Assembly (NCBI GenBank): GCA_949744505.1
Contig: CATJXY010000034.1
Coordinates: forward strand, 177,489 to 241,488
Source of the DNA: an uncultured Erysipelotrichaceae bacterium
Lineage (GTDB): Bacteria > Bacillota_I > Bacilli_A > Erysipelotrichales > Erysipelotrichaceae
Reading direction: 5' to 3'
Length of the DNA: 64,000 nt
This document shows, in pieces, positions 1-9,681 of the stretch. A program made the position numbers and the translations under genes. The stretch's first letter is position 1; each line of letters starts with the position of its first letter. The notes under the pieces were generated by a model. That model was not told the DNA's origin. It searched no databases and saw only the letters and a list, made by a program, of their open reading frames with translations.

Positions 1-279
1 ATTATTTGGCGTAATTCCTAAATTACTAGCTAAAAGCGCTTTTTCAATACTTTTTAGCGCTGAACTGTCGTATGGCTTGATTACAACAGTTTTTCCCTCT
101 TGAACAGTAATTCCTGCCATTTGATTGATTGGTGTCATCATCCCATAATATTCCGCTTCAATGCCGCTAACCAAACTTGCATTAGCTCTTCCTGTACGCA
201 CAGTTGTTAATGTTTTTTCAAAAGACTCAATTGTTTTTGTCATTCTTTCCTTTGTATCTTCAAGAATCATATTTATCAT
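1..279 (-). CDS. frr: Ribosome recycling factor (partial, C-terminus outside window)
   Basis: N-terminal 93 codons of ribosome recycling factor, which splits post-termination 70S ribosomes together with EF-G. The translation has the family hallmarks: the VRTGRANASL segment, the EYYGMMTPINQMA segment, and VIKPYDSSALKSIEKA. The ATG at 279 is chosen because an AGGAGG-type site lies about 10 nt upstream, inside the end of pyrH; a second ATG three codons in (270) is possible. It follows pyrH after 2 nt, the usual pyrH-frr pair. The rest of the gene lies beyond position 1. Identity is secure. Confidence 0.95.
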   Translation of the reverse strand, partial: MINMILEDTKERMTKTIESFEKTLTTVRTGRANASLVSGIEAEYYGMMTPINQMAGITVQEGKTVVIKPYDSSALKSIEKALLASNLGITPNN

Positions 280-281
280 AA

Positions 282-995
282 TTAGTGTTCCTCCTTAGAA
301 ATTGTAGTACCGATTGTTTCTCCCAACACGGCTCTTTTAATATTTCCTTCTTGATTCATATTGAATACGACCAAATCAATATCATTATCCATACACATAG
401 AAGTTGCAGTTGTATCCATCACTGCTAACCCTTTTGAAATCAAGTCCATATAAGTTAATGTATCAAACTTAGTTGCTTCCGGATGAAATTTAGGATCAGC
501 ACTATAAACACCATCTACTCCATTTTTAGCCATTAATATAACATCTGCTTTAATTTCTGATGCACGTAAAGCTGCCGTTGTATCTGTAGAAAAATATGGA
601 TATCCTATTCCAGCTCCAAAAATAACAACTCTTCCTTTCTCTAAATGGCGAATTGCTCTTCTTAGAATATAAGGTTCTGCAACTCTTTCCATAGATATAG
701 CAGTTTGAACCCGAGTCGGAACCCCTTCATCTTCTAATACACTTTGAATTGCCAATGCATTCATTACTGTAGCAAGCATTCCCATATGATCCGCTTGAAC
801 TCGATCAATTCCTAAATCTGCCGCCATTTTCCCTCGAACAAAATTGCCTCCGCCCACTACGATTGCCATCTCAACTCCCAAACTGTGAATTTCTTTTAAC
901 TGTTTGGCTAAAGATTTCAAAACTGCCGGATCAAAATTGTTTCCACCACCGGATAGCGCTTCACCGCTTAACTTCAATAAGACTCGTTTGTACAT
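282..995 (-). CDS. pyrH: UMP kinase
   Basis: Hexameric bacterial UMP kinase of the amino-acid-kinase fold, converting UMP to UDP with ATP in the cytoplasm. The 237-residue length is typical. Visible motifs are KLSGEAL (8-14), GGGNFVRG (48-55), DHMGMLAT (69-76), the [12 protein letters not shown] stretch (131-142) and [12 protein letters not shown] (157-168). The start is preceded by a weak GGAG site. It has its own sigma-A-like promoter downstream of the tsf terminator, so pyrH-frr forms a unit separable from rpsB-tsf. Confidence 0.97.
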   Translation of the reverse strand: MYKRVLLKLSGEALSGGGNNFDPAVLKSLAKQLKEIHSLGVEMAIVVGGGNFVRGKMAADLGIDRVQADHMGMLATVMNALAIQSVLEDEGVPTRVQTAISMERVAEPYILRRAIRHLEKGRVVIFGAGIGYPYFSTDTTAALRASEIKADVILMAKNGVDGVYSADPKFHPEATKFDTLTYMDLISKGLAVMDTTATSMCMDNDIDLVVFNMNQEGNIKRAVLGETIGTTISKEEH

Positions 996-1033
996 GATTT
1001 GTATCGCTCCAATCTTTTTATCGTCTCTATCAT

Positions 1034-1063
1034 ATCATATTTCTAAGCATTCTTCATTAACAA
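1034..1063 (-). promoter_or_regulatory. Promoter of pyrH-frr
   Basis: TTGTTA (1058-1063) and TATGAT (1034-1039), separated by 18 bp, lie just downstream of the tsf terminator and 39 bp upstream of the pyrH start. Inferred from sequence only. Confidence 0.55.
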
Positions 1064-1081
1064 TTTATCTAAAAAAGTCAT

Positions 1082-1110
1082 AAAAAAACAGGATTTACTC
1101 CTGTTTTTTT
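1082..1110 (-). terminator. Intrinsic terminator of rpsB-tsf
   Basis: Stem ACAGGA / TCCTGT with a GTAAA loop, followed by a run of T on the minus strand and preceded by a run of A. It sits 12 nt after the tsf stop codon. The A tract on the other side makes it potentially bidirectional, although no gene points the other way. Confidence 0.85.
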
Positions 1111-1121
1111 AGTTAAAATGT

Positions 1122-2006
1122 CTATTTAATAGCATTAGCTACTTCTTCAGCAAAATTATCTTCACGCTTTTCGATACCTTCACCTACCGCATAGCGTACA
1201 AAAGTTACACAAGAAGTTTTATTTTCTTGCAAATATTTTCCAACTTTCTTATCAGATTCCAAGAAATAAATTTGATCAACCAAACACATCTCTTGAAGAG
1301 TTTTACTGACACGACCTTCAATAATACCATTTAGTACTTTTTCAGGCTTATTTGCAAGACTTTCATCATTTTTAACAATTTCTGTTTGAATATTGCGTTC
1401 ATGTTCAATAACATCCTGTGGCATGTCATTTCTTGAAACATAAGAAGGATTCATTGAAGCAACCTGCATTGCAATATTTTTAGCCAATTGTGCATCTGCG
1501 CAATCTTTCAAAACAACAACAGCACTGATTTTTCCACCCATATGCATATAAGCACCAAAAGCATCAGCGTCTTCTTTTGATACAATTGCAAAACGACGAA
1601 GAGTAATCTTTTCACCGATTGTAGCAGTTGCATCCGTTACCATTTGGTCTACGCTTTTTCCTTCAACTTCTACTTTTAATGCTGCTTCCAAATCAGCTGG
1701 TTCAGCACGTAAAATTGCTGTTGCAACATCATTTAACAAAGCAATAAACTGTTCATTTTTTGCAACGAAGTCAGTTTCTGAATTGATTTCAACAACGCAT
1801 GCTTTATTTCCTTCAACAACTATTTTTGTCAAACCTTCAGCAGCGATTCTTCCGGCCTTCTTTGCGGCTTTTGCAATTCCTTTTTCACGAAGCCAATCAA
1901 CAGCTTTTGATAGATCTCCGTCACATTCAGTCAAGGCTTTTTTGCAGTCCATCATTCCTGCTCCGGTCATTTCTCTTAATTCTTTAACTTGTGATGCTGT
2001 AATCAT
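1122..2006 (-). CDS. tsf: Elongation factor Ts
   Basis: Guanine nucleotide exchange factor for EF-Tu. It has the N-terminal UBA-like segment with TGAGMMDCKKAL (14-25) and the ETDFVAKN motif (77-84) that contacts EF-Tu, followed by the repeated core domains; 294 residues is normal. A strong AGGAGG site precedes the ATG. It follows rpsB with a 19-nt gap, the classical rpsB-tsf operon, and is closed by the terminator just downstream. Confidence 0.97.
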   Translation of the reverse strand: MITASQVKELREMTGAGMMDCKKALTECDGDLSKAVDWLREKGIAKAAKKAGRIAAEGLTKIVVEGNKACVVEINSETDFVAKNEQFIALLNDVATAILRAEPADLEAALKVEVEGKSVDQMVTDATATIGEKITLRRFAIVSKEDADAFGAYMHMGGKISAVVVLKDCADAQLAKNIAMQVASMNPSYVSRNDMPQDVIEHERNIQTEIVKNDESLANKPEKVLNGIIEGRVSKTLQEMCLVDQIYFLESDKKVGKYLQENKTSCVTFVRYAVGEGIEKREDNFAEEVANAIK

Positions 2007-2025
2007 AGATTTCGTTTCCTCCTAA

Positions 2026-2940
2026 TTATTCAGCTGCAGGCTGTTCAGCAACAGCCTCCTCTGTTTTTGCTTCAGTAGCAACCGGTGCATCTTCGCGACG
2101 AGGACGACGGTTGAAATTATTTGTACGAGGACGACGTTCTTCATTTCTTTGTCTTCTACGTCTCTCGTTTTCTTCATTCTGCTGTTCAACATTTACAATT
2201 ACATCTTCCATTGTAATATCTGTTTCTTCTTCCTCAGGTTGATAAGCAGTAGTCAAAAGACCACCTTTTGCCTCAACAATTGCATCTGCCATGCATCCGA
2301 TAATCAATTTGATAGAACGAACTGCATCATCATTTCCAGGAATCGGATAATCAACAACTTCCGGATTACAGTTTGTATCAACAATACCAAATACAGGAAT
2401 ATTTAACTTACGAGCTTCTGCAACAGCATTGTGTTCTTCTGTTGGGTCTACTACAAAGATAGCATCCGGTAACTTTTTCATTTCCTTAATACCACCTAAG
2501 AAGTTTTCAAGACGTGCTGCTTCTTTACGAATTTGAGCTTGCTCTTTCTTAGGATAAACAGAAATTGTTCCGCTTTCTTCCATTTCTTCAATTTCAATCA
2601 AACGTTTAATTCTTTTCTGAATTGTACGGTAATTTGTTAAGATACCACCTAACCAACGCTGATTTACATAGAAACTACCAGAACGAAGTGCTTCATCTAA
2701 AACTACACTTTGTGCTTGTTTTTTTGTTCCTACAAACAATACTTTACCGCCATTTTCAGCAATTGTACGCATTGCAACATAAGCTTCATCAAGCTTTGTC
2801 TGTGTTTTTGCAAGGTCAACGATATACACACCGTTTTTTGCGCAGTAGATGAATTCTTTAACTCTTGGATCCCATCTACGTGTTTGATGCCCGAAATGAA
2901 CACCATTTTCTAATAATTTTCTCATTGATACTACTGACAT
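2026..2940 (-). CDS. rpsB: 30S ribosomal protein S2 with charged C-terminal tail
   Basis: Ribosomal protein uS2. The N-terminus has the diagnostic HFGHQTRRW (15-23), and the core includes the [11 protein letters not shown] and PGNDDA segments. The protein is 304 residues against roughly 230-260 for most S2 proteins. The extra C-terminal 50-60 residues are low complexity: an Arg/Asn/Glu-rich part (several RR pairs) followed by an Ala/Glu/Pro-rich end. Such tails occur in some Bacillota S2 proteins; the function of this one is unknown. The gene is preceded by a promoter and a structured leader of about 110 nt. Confidence 0.97.
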   Translation of the reverse strand: MSVVSMRKLLENGVHFGHQTRRWDPRVKEFIYCAKNGVYIVDLAKTQTKLDEAYVAMRTIAENGGKVLFVGTKKQAQSVVLDEALRSGSFYVNQRWLGGILTNYRTIQKRIKRLIEIEEMEESGTISVYPKKEQAQIRKEAARLENFLGGIKEMKKLPDAIFVVDPTEEHNAVAEARKLNIPVFGIVDTNCNPEVVDYPIPGNDDAVRSIKLIIGCMADAIVEAKGGLLTTAYQPEEEETDITMEDVIVNVEQQNEENERRRRQRNEERRPRTNNFNRRPRREDAPVATEAKTEEAVAEQPAAE

Positions 2941-3055
2941 AAATTTAATACCTTACCTTTCCGTTATGCCTCCATCACTTCCTCTTCGCGGTAACTTTTT
3001 CAAGCACGGACCGACGAATCCATGATGTGTGAATTGGCGTCTGAGAATACGCCTT
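2941..3055 (-). promoter_or_regulatory. Structured 5' leader of rpsB-tsf, candidate autoregulatory element
   Basis: Between the rpsB promoter and the rpsB ATG is an untranslated leader of about 110 nt, richer in GC than the surrounding DNA. It begins with a clean hairpin, GGCGT / ACGCC with an 8-nt loop (3036-3053). Further down it has complementary CGGT / ACCG and CCGT / ACGG segments that could form alternative helices. The ribosome binding site is weak (AAGG about 10 nt before the ATG). S2 autoregulation of rpsB-tsf is known in Escherichia coli; that this leader acts similarly is inference. Confidence 0.45.
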
Positions 3056-3059
3056 AAAT

Positions 3060-3088
3060 AATATATCACAAAGACTCTTGAGTTGCAA
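3060..3088 (-). promoter_or_regulatory. Promoter of rpsB-tsf
   Basis: TTGCAA (3083-3088) and TATATT (3060-3065) with an exact 17-bp spacer, located just after the xerC stop codon. A good sigma-A match in the right place for a highly expressed ribosomal operon. Confidence 0.75.
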
Positions 3089-3114
3089 TGAATTTAATCA
3101 ATTTCTACCTTATT

Positions 3115-4029
3115 TCAGTCTTTATTTAACGATCTTGGATGACTTTGTGATATCGTATCTTTTAATCGATCCAAAGTGACATGAGTATAAATTTGCGTAG
3201 TCGATAAATTCTCATGTCCCAGTAACTCTTGTACTATTCTTAAATCTGCACCATTATCTAAAAGATGTGTTGCGAAAGAGTGACGGATCATATGCGGATG
3301 AACTTTCATATGAAGATTTGTTTTCTTCACTATTTCATCAAGCATAAGTTGAATAGACCTCGTACTTAATGCTTGTCCACGATTATTTACAAATAAGATA
3401 TCGCTCTTTTTCCCTTTTAAAAGAATATCTCTTTGGCAATTAATATATTTCATTACAGCCTCTTTAGCAGCCGTATAAAAAGGAACCATCCTTTCTTTAT
3501 CCCCTTTTCCATGAACGATTGCAATTTGATTATCAAAATCAATCTTACTTAATCTGAGGTCCACCACTTCTGCCACACGTAATCCACAAGCATACATCAT
3601 TTCTAATATGGCCCTATTACGCAATCCGAATCCTTCATCTGTATCAATACTTTCTAAAAGTTCTTCCATTTGATCCACACTCAAAAACTCCGGAAGCCGT
3701 TTTCCTGCAGATGGATTTTTAATTTTAGCTAAAGGATAGGATTCAATTTCATAATAGTTATTCAAATATTTATAAAAGCTTCTTAATGCCGATAGAGCCC
3801 TCGATAAAGATGTATTACTCAGTGGTTGATTTCCCAAATATCCGCTTTTAAGCATAGATAAATATTGCAAGACATGTTTTCGCTCCACTTTCTCAAATGA
3901 ATTAATCTGATGTTCTATACAAAAATTTTTAAATCGAGTCAAATCTATTCGATAATTATAATCCGTTTTTTCCGAACCCGTATTTTTCCTTGAAATATAA
4001 AGCAAAAAAGATTCTATTTGCTCATCCAT
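3115..4029 (-). CDS. xerC: Tyrosine recombinase XerC/CodV type
   Basis: Site-specific tyrosine recombinase expected to act at dif for chromosome dimer resolution. It has an N-terminal SAM-like core-binding domain and a C-terminal catalytic domain with the full set of residues: R151 (in CGLRVAEV), K175 (HGKGDKER), H246 and R249 (HMIRHSF), H272 (LLGHENL) and the nucleophile Y281 (QIYTHV). The ATG at 4029 is chosen over a TTG six bases upstream because it has the better-spaced GGGAG site; it then overlaps the trmFO stop by 8 nt. Placement after topA-trmFO matches B. subtilis codV, so XerC rather than XerD is favoured. Confidence 0.92.
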   Translation of the reverse strand: MDEQIESFLLYISRKNTGSEKTDYNYRIDLTRFKNFCIEHQINSFEKVERKHVLQYLSMLKSGYLGNQPLSNTSLSRALSALRSFYKYLNNYYEIESYPLAKIKNPSAGKRLPEFLSVDQMEELLESIDTDEGFGLRNRAILEMMYACGLRVAEVVDLRLSKIDFDNQIAIVHGKGDKERMVPFYTAAKEAVMKYINCQRDILLKGKKSDILFVNNRGQALSTRSIQLMLDEIVKKTNLHMKVHPHMIRHSFATHLLDNGADLRIVQELLGHENLSTTQIYTHVTLDRLKDTISQSHPRSLNKD

Positions 4030-5317
4030 TTTCAATTTCTCCCATTAAAGAAGCCATTACTTCTAAAGCTTGTTTTCCATATGCTTCTTTTCGTTCACTT
4101 TTTTTAACATTCTTTTCAAGTCGCATAATTCCAAAGTTAGCATTCATCGGCTGAAAATGTTTCGAAGAAGCCGTAGTAATATAATTCGCCATTGCCCCCA
4201 TCATACAAGTATCAGGAAGAGTTAACGCTTCTTTCCCCATTAAAATACGAGACATATTAATTCCGGCAAGAAGTCCACTGGCTGCAGATTCGATATATCC
4301 CTCTACCCCGGTCATTTGTCCGGCAAAAAACAAATCATTACGATCTTTAAATTGATAAGTTGGCTTTAAAACAGTAGGTGAATTGATATATGTATTTCGA
4401 TGCATGACACCATAACGAACAATTGAGGCATTTTCCAATCCTGGAATCAATGAAATAACTTTTCGCTGTGCCGGCCACGTCAAATGTGTTTGGAATCCCA
4501 CTAAATTATACAGTGTCGCAGCGGCATTATCCTGCCTAAGTTGAACTACAGCATAGGGACGAATTCCATCTTTTTCAAGACCTACCGGCTTCATCGGACC
4601 AAATAAAAGTGTTTTCATCCCTCTTCTTGCCATTTCTTCAAATGGCATGCACCCTTCAAAATAAACTTCTTGTTCAAAATCTTTAATCGCAACTTTATCC
4701 GCCTCCAAAACGGCATTATAAAAAGCATAAAACTCTTCTTGATTCATCGGACAATTGATATAATCAGCTTCGCCTTTATCATAACGTGATTTAAGATAAG
4801 CTTTAGTAAAATCAATACTATCCCTTTCAACAATGGGAGCAGCTGCATCATAAAAATAGAAAGTATCCTCATGAATCAATTTTTTTATTGCATCCGACAT
4901 CGCATCTGAGGTTAAAGGTCCCGTTGCTATAATACAAGGATTCTCAGGAATTTCATCCATTTCTTTGGTATGAAAATGTACAAGGGGATGATTCATAAGT
5001 GTTTCTGTAATCATTTTAGAAAACCCTTCACGATCTACTGCCAAAGCACTTCCGGCCGGAAGCTTAGTTAACTCTGCGGCTTTCATTATCAAAGAGTCAT
5101 TCATTCTCATCTCTTCTTTAAGTACACCTACCGCATTATTTAAAGAATCCGAACGTAAAGAATTAGAACAAACCAATTCCGCAAAATAATCTGTTTTGCA
5201 TGCAGGTGTTCTTTTTTCAGGCTTCATATCAATTAAATCCACATCAATTCCACGCTTAATCAATTGCCATGTTGCCTCACATCCGGCAAGACCGGCACCA
5301 ATTACTGTTACCTTCAT
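4022..5317 (-). CDS. trmFO: Methylenetetrahydrofolate-tRNA-(uracil-5-)-methyltransferase TrmFO
   Basis: FAD- and folate-dependent enzyme that methylates U54 of the tRNA T loop. It begins with the Rossmann FAD motif GAGLAGCEA (7-15), has the CSNSLRSDS segment containing C50, and [14 protein letters not shown] near residue 223 with the second conserved cysteine. The C-terminal [14 protein letters not shown] segment is typical of the GidA/TrmFO family. The 431-residue length is that of TrmFO and far shorter than MnmG. It sits 3 nt after topA and overlaps xerC, so the three are probably cotranscribed. Confidence 0.96.
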   Translation of the reverse strand: MKVTVIGAGLAGCEATWQLIKRGIDVDLIDMKPEKRTPACKTDYFAELVCSNSLRSDSLNNAVGVLKEEMRMNDSLIMKAAELTKLPAGSALAVDREGFSKMITETLMNHPLVHFHTKEMDEIPENPCIIATGPLTSDAMSDAIKKLIHEDTFYFYDAAAPIVERDSIDFTKAYLKSRYDKGEADYINCPMNQEEFYAFYNAVLEADKVAIKDFEQEVYFEGCMPFEEMARRGMKTLLFGPMKPVGLEKDGIRPYAVVQLRQDNAAATLYNLVGFQTHLTWPAQRKVISLIPGLENASIVRYGVMHRNTYINSPTVLKPTYQFKDRNDLFFAGQMTGVEGYIESAASGLLAGINMSRILMGKEALTLPDTCMMGAMANYITTASSKHFQPMNANFGIMRLEKNVKKSERKEAYGKQALEVMASLMGEIENG

Positions 5318-5320
5318 CTC

Positions 5321-7339
5321 TTATTTCTCCTTCTTCTTTCGGCGATTCGATTTAGGAGTAGCGTTTTCATCTTTTTGGATATATCGACATTTTGGAAATG
5401 CTGAGCATCCTACAAAATAATTTCCATAACGACTTTTTCTTTTAATAAGAGGACTTCCACATTCCGGGCAAGTTTCTTCCAATAATACCGGTTCTTCTTT
5501 TTTCTCTTTTTCAATTTTTCTTGTATATCGACAGGATGGATACGAACTACAAGAAATAAACTTACCAAAACGTCCTTCTCGATAAACTAATTCATTTCCA
5601 CAATCAGGACACACTTCTCCAACCTTTTCTGCTTCTTTCTTCTCCATGTTTTGATATGCATTGTTCACAAGAGGCATAAACTTATCGTAAAACTGTTGAA
5701 GACTTTCTTTCGAAATACGGCTTCCTTCTGCAATGTCATCCAATTCATTTTCCATATCGGCAGTATATTTAACATTGATGATTTCGTTAAAAAATTCATC
5801 CAACTTCTCTGTTGTTAAAATTCCCTGTTCGCTTGGGATAAACACTTTGGCTTTGGAAGTTTCCGATTGTTTTTGATAACTAACATACCCTCGTGTTTGT
5901 ATTGTATCCAAAATCATCGCATAAGTAGAGGGGCGTCCAATTCCCAACTCTTCCATTTCTTTAATCAGACGTGCTTCATTATATCGTAACGGTGGTTCTG
6001 TAAAGTGTTGCAACCCATCAATTGCTTTTGCTTCTAAGCTATCTTGTTCATTAATCTCGGGAAGTTTTACATCTTTTGTTTGTTCATAATCTTCATAAAC
6101 CCTTAAATAACCATCAAAACCGAGTTGAGATCCATTTGCAGTAAAATCATACTCTTTCTGTGAAAGCATTAATGTAACCACATTCACCTTTGCAGGTGCC
6201 ATCAAACTTGCAACAGCTCTGTCATATATGAATTTGTACAGTTTATATTGATCATTTGTAAGATATTTTTTAATTAACTCCGGTTTATTTTCGATACTTG
6301 TCGGTCGAATCGCTTCATGTGCATCTTGTGAAGAATCATCATTTTTTACTTTGTAATTTCCCAAATATGATTTTCCGTATTCATTTTCAATCATTTCTTG
6401 ACATGCACTGACAAAAACATTGCTCAATCGAGTTGAATCGGTACGCATATATGTAATCAAACCTTCGGCATGATCTTCCAAATCAACTCCTTCATAAAGT
6501 TTTTGTGCCACTTGCATTGTTTTCTTTGCAGAAAAATTTAATTTATTAGAAGCTTCTTGTTGCAAAGTAGAAGTGATAAAAGGTAACTTTGGCTCTTTTT
6601 TTCTTACTTGAGCTTTTGATTGAACACAAATAAACGGTCCCTTACATTCATCAAGCACTTTTTGAGCTTCTTCACTTGTACTAAGTTTCGCTTTTTTTCC
6701 ATTAATTTTAGTTAGTGATGCAGTAAATTTTTTATGATTCTCTTCAAACTTTGCTTCAATCGTCCAATATTCCTCGGGAATAAAAGCTTTTATTTCTTTT
6801 TCTCGATCTACAATCAATTTTAAAGCAACTGATTGTACTCTTCCAGCTGATTTACTTTTAATTTTAGATTTTAATAAAGTAGATAATTTAAACCCAATAA
6901 TCCTATCAAGAACTCGCCTTGTTTCTTGTGAAGCTACAAGATCCATATCAATTTGACGTGGTTGTTTAAATGCATCTAAAACAGCCCCTTTAGTTATTTC
7001 GTGAAAAACAACTCTATTCTCCTTTGTAATATCCAAGCCAAGTTCATCTGCCAAATGCCATGAAATTGCTTCTCCTTCACGGTCTGGGTCAGTTGCCAAA
7101 TAGACCTCATCTGCCTTTTTAACCTTTTCTTTTAGTTCTTTAACTAAAGCCTTTTTATCATCATTAATTTTATATGTTGTTTTAAAATCATTTTCTACAT
7201 CAACCCCTAAACCGTCTTTTCCTTTGATTGCAAGGTCACGTATATGTCCTTTTGAAGAAACCACTTCAAAATTATTTCCAAGATATTTTTCTATTGTTTT
7301 AGACTTTGATGGACTTTCCACAATAACTAAATTCTTCAT
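5321..7339 (-). CDS. topA: DNA topoisomerase I (type IA)
   Basis: Relaxes negative supercoils. The ATG at 7339 is selected (672 residues) because GGAG lies 8 nt upstream and the protein then begins MKNLVIVESPSKSKTI, the normal family start; an upstream in-frame extension of 19 codons has no support. Domains: Toprim with DPDREGEAISW (84-94), the central gate with active-site Tyr about 297 in ITYMRTDSTRLS, and two C-terminal zinc ribbons with CPDCG...CSSYPSC and CPECG...CSAFPKC. The C-terminus is Lys/Arg-rich. It follows dprA by 63 nt as in B. subtilis. Confidence 0.97.
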   Translation of the reverse strand: MKNLVIVESPSKSKTIEKYLGNNFEVVSSKGHIRDLAIKGKDGLGVDVENDFKTTYKINDDKKALVKELKEKVKKADEVYLATDPDREGEAISWHLADELGLDITKENRVVFHEITKGAVLDAFKQPRQIDMDLVASQETRRVLDRIIGFKLSTLLKSKIKSKSAGRVQSVALKLIVDREKEIKAFIPEEYWTIEAKFEENHKKFTASLTKINGKKAKLSTSEEAQKVLDECKGPFICVQSKAQVRKKEPKLPFITSTLQQEASNKLNFSAKKTMQVAQKLYEGVDLEDHAEGLITYMRTDSTRLSNVFVSACQEMIENEYGKSYLGNYKVKNDDSSQDAHEAIRPTSIENKPELIKKYLTNDQYKLYKFIYDRAVASLMAPAKVNVVTLMLSQKEYDFTANGSQLGFDGYLRVYEDYEQTKDVKLPEINEQDSLEAKAIDGLQHFTEPPLRYNEARLIKEMEELGIGRPSTYAMILDTIQTRGYVSYQKQSETSKAKVFIPSEQGILTTEKLDEFFNEIINVKYTADMENELDDIAEGSRISKESLQQFYDKFMPLVNNAYQNMEKKEAEKVGEVCPDCGNELVYREGRFGKFISCSSYPSCRYTRKIEKEKKEEPVLLEETCPECGSPLIKRKSRYGNYFVGCSAFPKCRYIQKDENATPKSNRRKKKEK

Positions 7340-7402
7340 GCATTCATCTCCATTCATTCGTTTTATTATAATGCCATAAGATAAATAAAATATCAAATAT
7401 TT

Positions 7403-8140
7403 TTAATCAATTTCCTTTAAATCTTCTTTCTGAAGTATCATTTTTGCGCCACTTTCAATCAAAGTATTGCATCCTTTACCCATTTCGTCAAAAATGGGAT
7501 ATGGAATTGTCCAGATTTCACGATTAATTTCTAAAGCTGCGTCAACAGTAATCATAGTTCCGCTTTTTTGAGCAGCTTGAGTTACGATTAAAGTATCACT
7601 AAGTGCTGCAATAATTCTATTTCTCCATGGAAAATGGCTTTTCTGTGGTTTTGTATTCATCGGATACTCACTAATAAGAAGATGATTTTCTTGCATCAAT
7701 CGATATAAATTTCCATTCTCTTTAGGATAAACAATATTAATTCCATTTCCTAGAACACCTATTGTTTTCTTTCTATTCATGATTGCTGCTTGATGCGCAC
7801 ACCCATCAACTCCCTTTGCAAGCCCGGAAACAATTACTGACTCTTCCAATTCATTAACTATCCATTCGGTAACCCTTTTCCCATAATCAGATAAAGTTCT
7901 ACTTCCGATTATTCCGATTTTCTTTCTTTTTAACAAATCAATATCTCCACTATAAAACAAGACATATGGTGGATAATTAAGATCTTTTAAGCACTTTGGA
8001 TATTGTTCGTCTAATATCGTTATAGCTTTTTGATCTAACTTTTGAGTTGCACATACTTCATTTTGTTTAATAGCTTTAGTAATCAGCGCATAGTTTCCTT
8101 GATATTTAATTGCATAATAAATCAATGTCTCTCTGTTCAT
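7403..8140 (-). CDS. dprA: DNA-processing protein DprA/Smf
   Basis: Rossmann-like protein that loads RecA on incoming single-stranded DNA in naturally transformable bacteria. Recognisable motifs are IIGSRTLSDYG (78-87) and the SGLAKGVDGCAH core (105-116), then the conserved PWRNRIIAALSD and SGTMIT segments. At 245 residues it lacks the C-terminal winged-helix domain of longer DprA proteins. A GGAGG-type site precedes the ATG. It follows the rnhB terminator, and its own promoter is not obvious in the 61-nt gap. Presence of dprA alone does not show competence. Confidence 0.94.
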   Translation of the reverse strand: MNRETLIYYAIKYQGNYALITKAIKQNEVCATQKLDQKAITILDEQYPKCLKDLNYPPYVLFYSGDIDLLKRKKIGIIGSRTLSDYGKRVTEWIVNELEESVIVSGLAKGVDGCAHQAAIMNRKKTIGVLGNGINIVYPKENGNLYRLMQENHLLISEYPMNTKPQKSHFPWRNRIIAALSDTLIVTQAAQKSGTMITVDAALEINREIWTIPYPIFDEMGKGCNTLIESGAKMILQKEDLKEID

Positions 8141-8166
8141 TCTATCCCTCCACTACTGTTATTCAT

Positions 8167-8199
8167 AAAAAAAGAAAAAAATCCTATAAAAATAGAATT
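8167..8199 (-). terminator. Intrinsic terminator after rnhB
   Basis: Eight-base stem AATTCTAT / ATAGGATT (one G-U pair) with a TTTT loop, followed by a long T-rich run on the minus strand, immediately downstream of the rnhB stop. It separates rbgA-rnhB from dprA-topA-trmFO-xerC. Confidence 0.75.
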
Positions 8200-8201
8200 T
8201 T

Positions 8202-8819
8202 TTACAAATCTAACTTAATTTGATTCATTCTTGCAACCGGTCCATAAGTTTTTCGATAAAACGGAAGAACCCCATACTTTTCAAGTGCCTCAAGATGTGC
8301 TTTAGTAGGATACCCCTTATGCTTGGCAAAGCCATATTCAGGATATTGCTTATCATATTCTAACATAATTCTATCACGAGTAACTTTTGCCAAAATACTC
8401 GCCGCTGCTACACTTACACTTTTTTGATCCCCCTTTATGAGTGCATCTACTTTTTTACTGCAATCAGGTAACGGCATAGCATCTGTCACTACACGCTGAA
8501 AACATTCAGCACTTTCTGCAATGTCATTCATTGCTTGTTGTGTTGCTCGATAAATATTCAAATGATCGATTCTTTCAGGATCTACAATGATAATTTTATA
8601 ATATAAAGCATCCTGAATTATTTCTTCAAACAGCCTTTCTCTCTTTTTCTCACTTAATTTCTTTGAATCATAAATTTCATCGTGATCATAATCCTTTGAA
8701 AAAACGACTCCGGCTACAACAAGTGGGCCAGCTATCGGTCCTCTCCCTGCCTCATCAATACCAATCATCAGCTCATTTTCCAACCAACATTTCTTTTCGT
8801 ATTCATTTTCACATTTCAT
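8202..8819 (-). CDS. rnhB: Ribonuclease HII
   Basis: Removes ribonucleotides and RNA primers from RNA-DNA hybrids. The signature GIDEAGRGPIAGP is at 20-32 with catalytic D22 and E23. The later conserved VTDAM, AAASILAKVTRD and GYPTKAHLEAL segments carry the remaining acidic ligands and substrate contacts. About 205 residues is normal. The ATG at 8819 is preferred over one at 8825 because GGAG is 7 nt rather than 1 nt away. Either start overlaps the 3' end of rbgA, indicating translational coupling. Confidence 0.95.
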   Translation of the reverse strand: MKCENEYEKKCWLENELMIGIDEAGRGPIAGPLVVAGVVFSKDYDHDEIYDSKKLSEKKRERLFEEIIQDALYYKIIIVDPERIDHLNIYRATQQAMNDIAESAECFQRVVTDAMPLPDCSKKVDALIKGDQKSVSVAAASILAKVTRDRIMLEYDKQYPEYGFAKHKGYPTKAHLEALEKYGVLPFYRKTYGPVARMNQIKLDL

Positions 8820-9681
8820 CAGCATTCTCCCAAGTTATCGGACCAAATTTATCATCACGAAGATCACGCAATAAACTCTCATAATTTCGTTTCTCATCAA
8901 TCTGATTTCCACTTAATAAAAAGCCCCTTTTGATTGCAATCTTTTCTAACATCAAATATGGTTCCTCTTCTACTTCCAAATCATATTTCTCTTTTATTCT
9001 ATCTGGATATTCGTGAATCAATTTCTTCATTGCATACACCGCAACTTCTTCTATCGGTAAAATTGTATCATTGATAGCACCGGTAACTGCTAAATTTAAA
9101 GCAACTGTTGCATCTTCAAACTTTGGCCATAGAACACCGGGTGTGTCCAATAATTCCAAGTCTTTATTCAATTTAACCCATTGCAGTGCTTTAGTAACTC
9201 CCGGTCTATCCGATGTTTTAGCAATTCTCTTTTTCGCAAGTCGATTAATCATAGTAGATTTCCCAACATTAGGGATTCCTACTACCATTGCACGAATTGC
9301 CCGAGGATTAATTCCTCTAGCCCTTTGTTTATCCAATTTTGGTTTCATAATATCCTGACAGTTTTTAGTAATAAGTGAATTAACATTATCATGGACCAAA
9401 TCACATGCGATAACCGTTGTGGATTCATTGCTCAACTTTTTCACCCATCCTGCTACTTTCTCTATTTCACCTTTATCTTTTTTTGATAGTAAAATTAAAC
9501 GTGGTTTATTTTGAATCAATTCTTCAATCATTGGATTTTTTGATGAATTTGGAATTCTGCAATCCCTTATTTCTATAACCATATCCACCATTTTCAGCTT
9601 ATCTTGCATCTCTCTTTTAGCTTTTGTCATATGCCCGGGATACCAGTTAATTGTTGAATTTTGTCGACTTTCATTATTCAT
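8809..9681 (-). CDS. rbgA: Ribosome biogenesis GTPase RbgA (YlqF)
   Basis: Circularly permuted GTPase needed for late 50S subunit assembly. The G motifs come in permuted order: G4 LLSKKDKG first, then G1 GIPNVGKSTMINRL and G3 DTPGVLWPKF. It opens with INWYPGHMTKAKREM, typical of YlqF, and ends with the family's C-terminal helical domain. The ATG at 9681 is chosen over an upstream GTG because AAGGTG lies six bases before it. It is followed by overlapping rnhB, as in B. subtilis. The region just upstream contains a possible remnant reading frame and a possible TTGCAT / TACATT promoter. Confidence 0.95.
   Translation of the reverse strand: MNNESRQNSTINWYPGHMTKAKREMQDKLKMVDMVIEIRDCRIPNSSKNPMIEELIQNKPRLILLSKKDKGEIEKVAGWVKKLSNESTTVIACDLVHDNVNSLITKNCQDIMKPKLDKQRARGINPRAIRAMVVGIPNVGKSTMINRLAKKRIAKTSDRPGVTKALQWVKLNKDLELLDTPGVLWPKFEDATVALNLAVTGAINDTILPIEEVAVYAMKKLIHEYPDRIKEKYDLEVEEEPYLMLEKIAIKRGFLLSGNQIDEKRNYESLLRDLRDDKFGPITWENADEM

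Noticed and set aside
7340..7396. In-frame N-terminal extension of TopA
   Set aside because: The ATG at 7339 has a proper ribosome site and gives the family's normal N-terminus.
9071..9358. Plus-strand open frame opposite rbgA
   Set aside because: Fully antisense to a conserved GTPase gene, no ribosome site or family motif; a mirror of rbgA codon structure.
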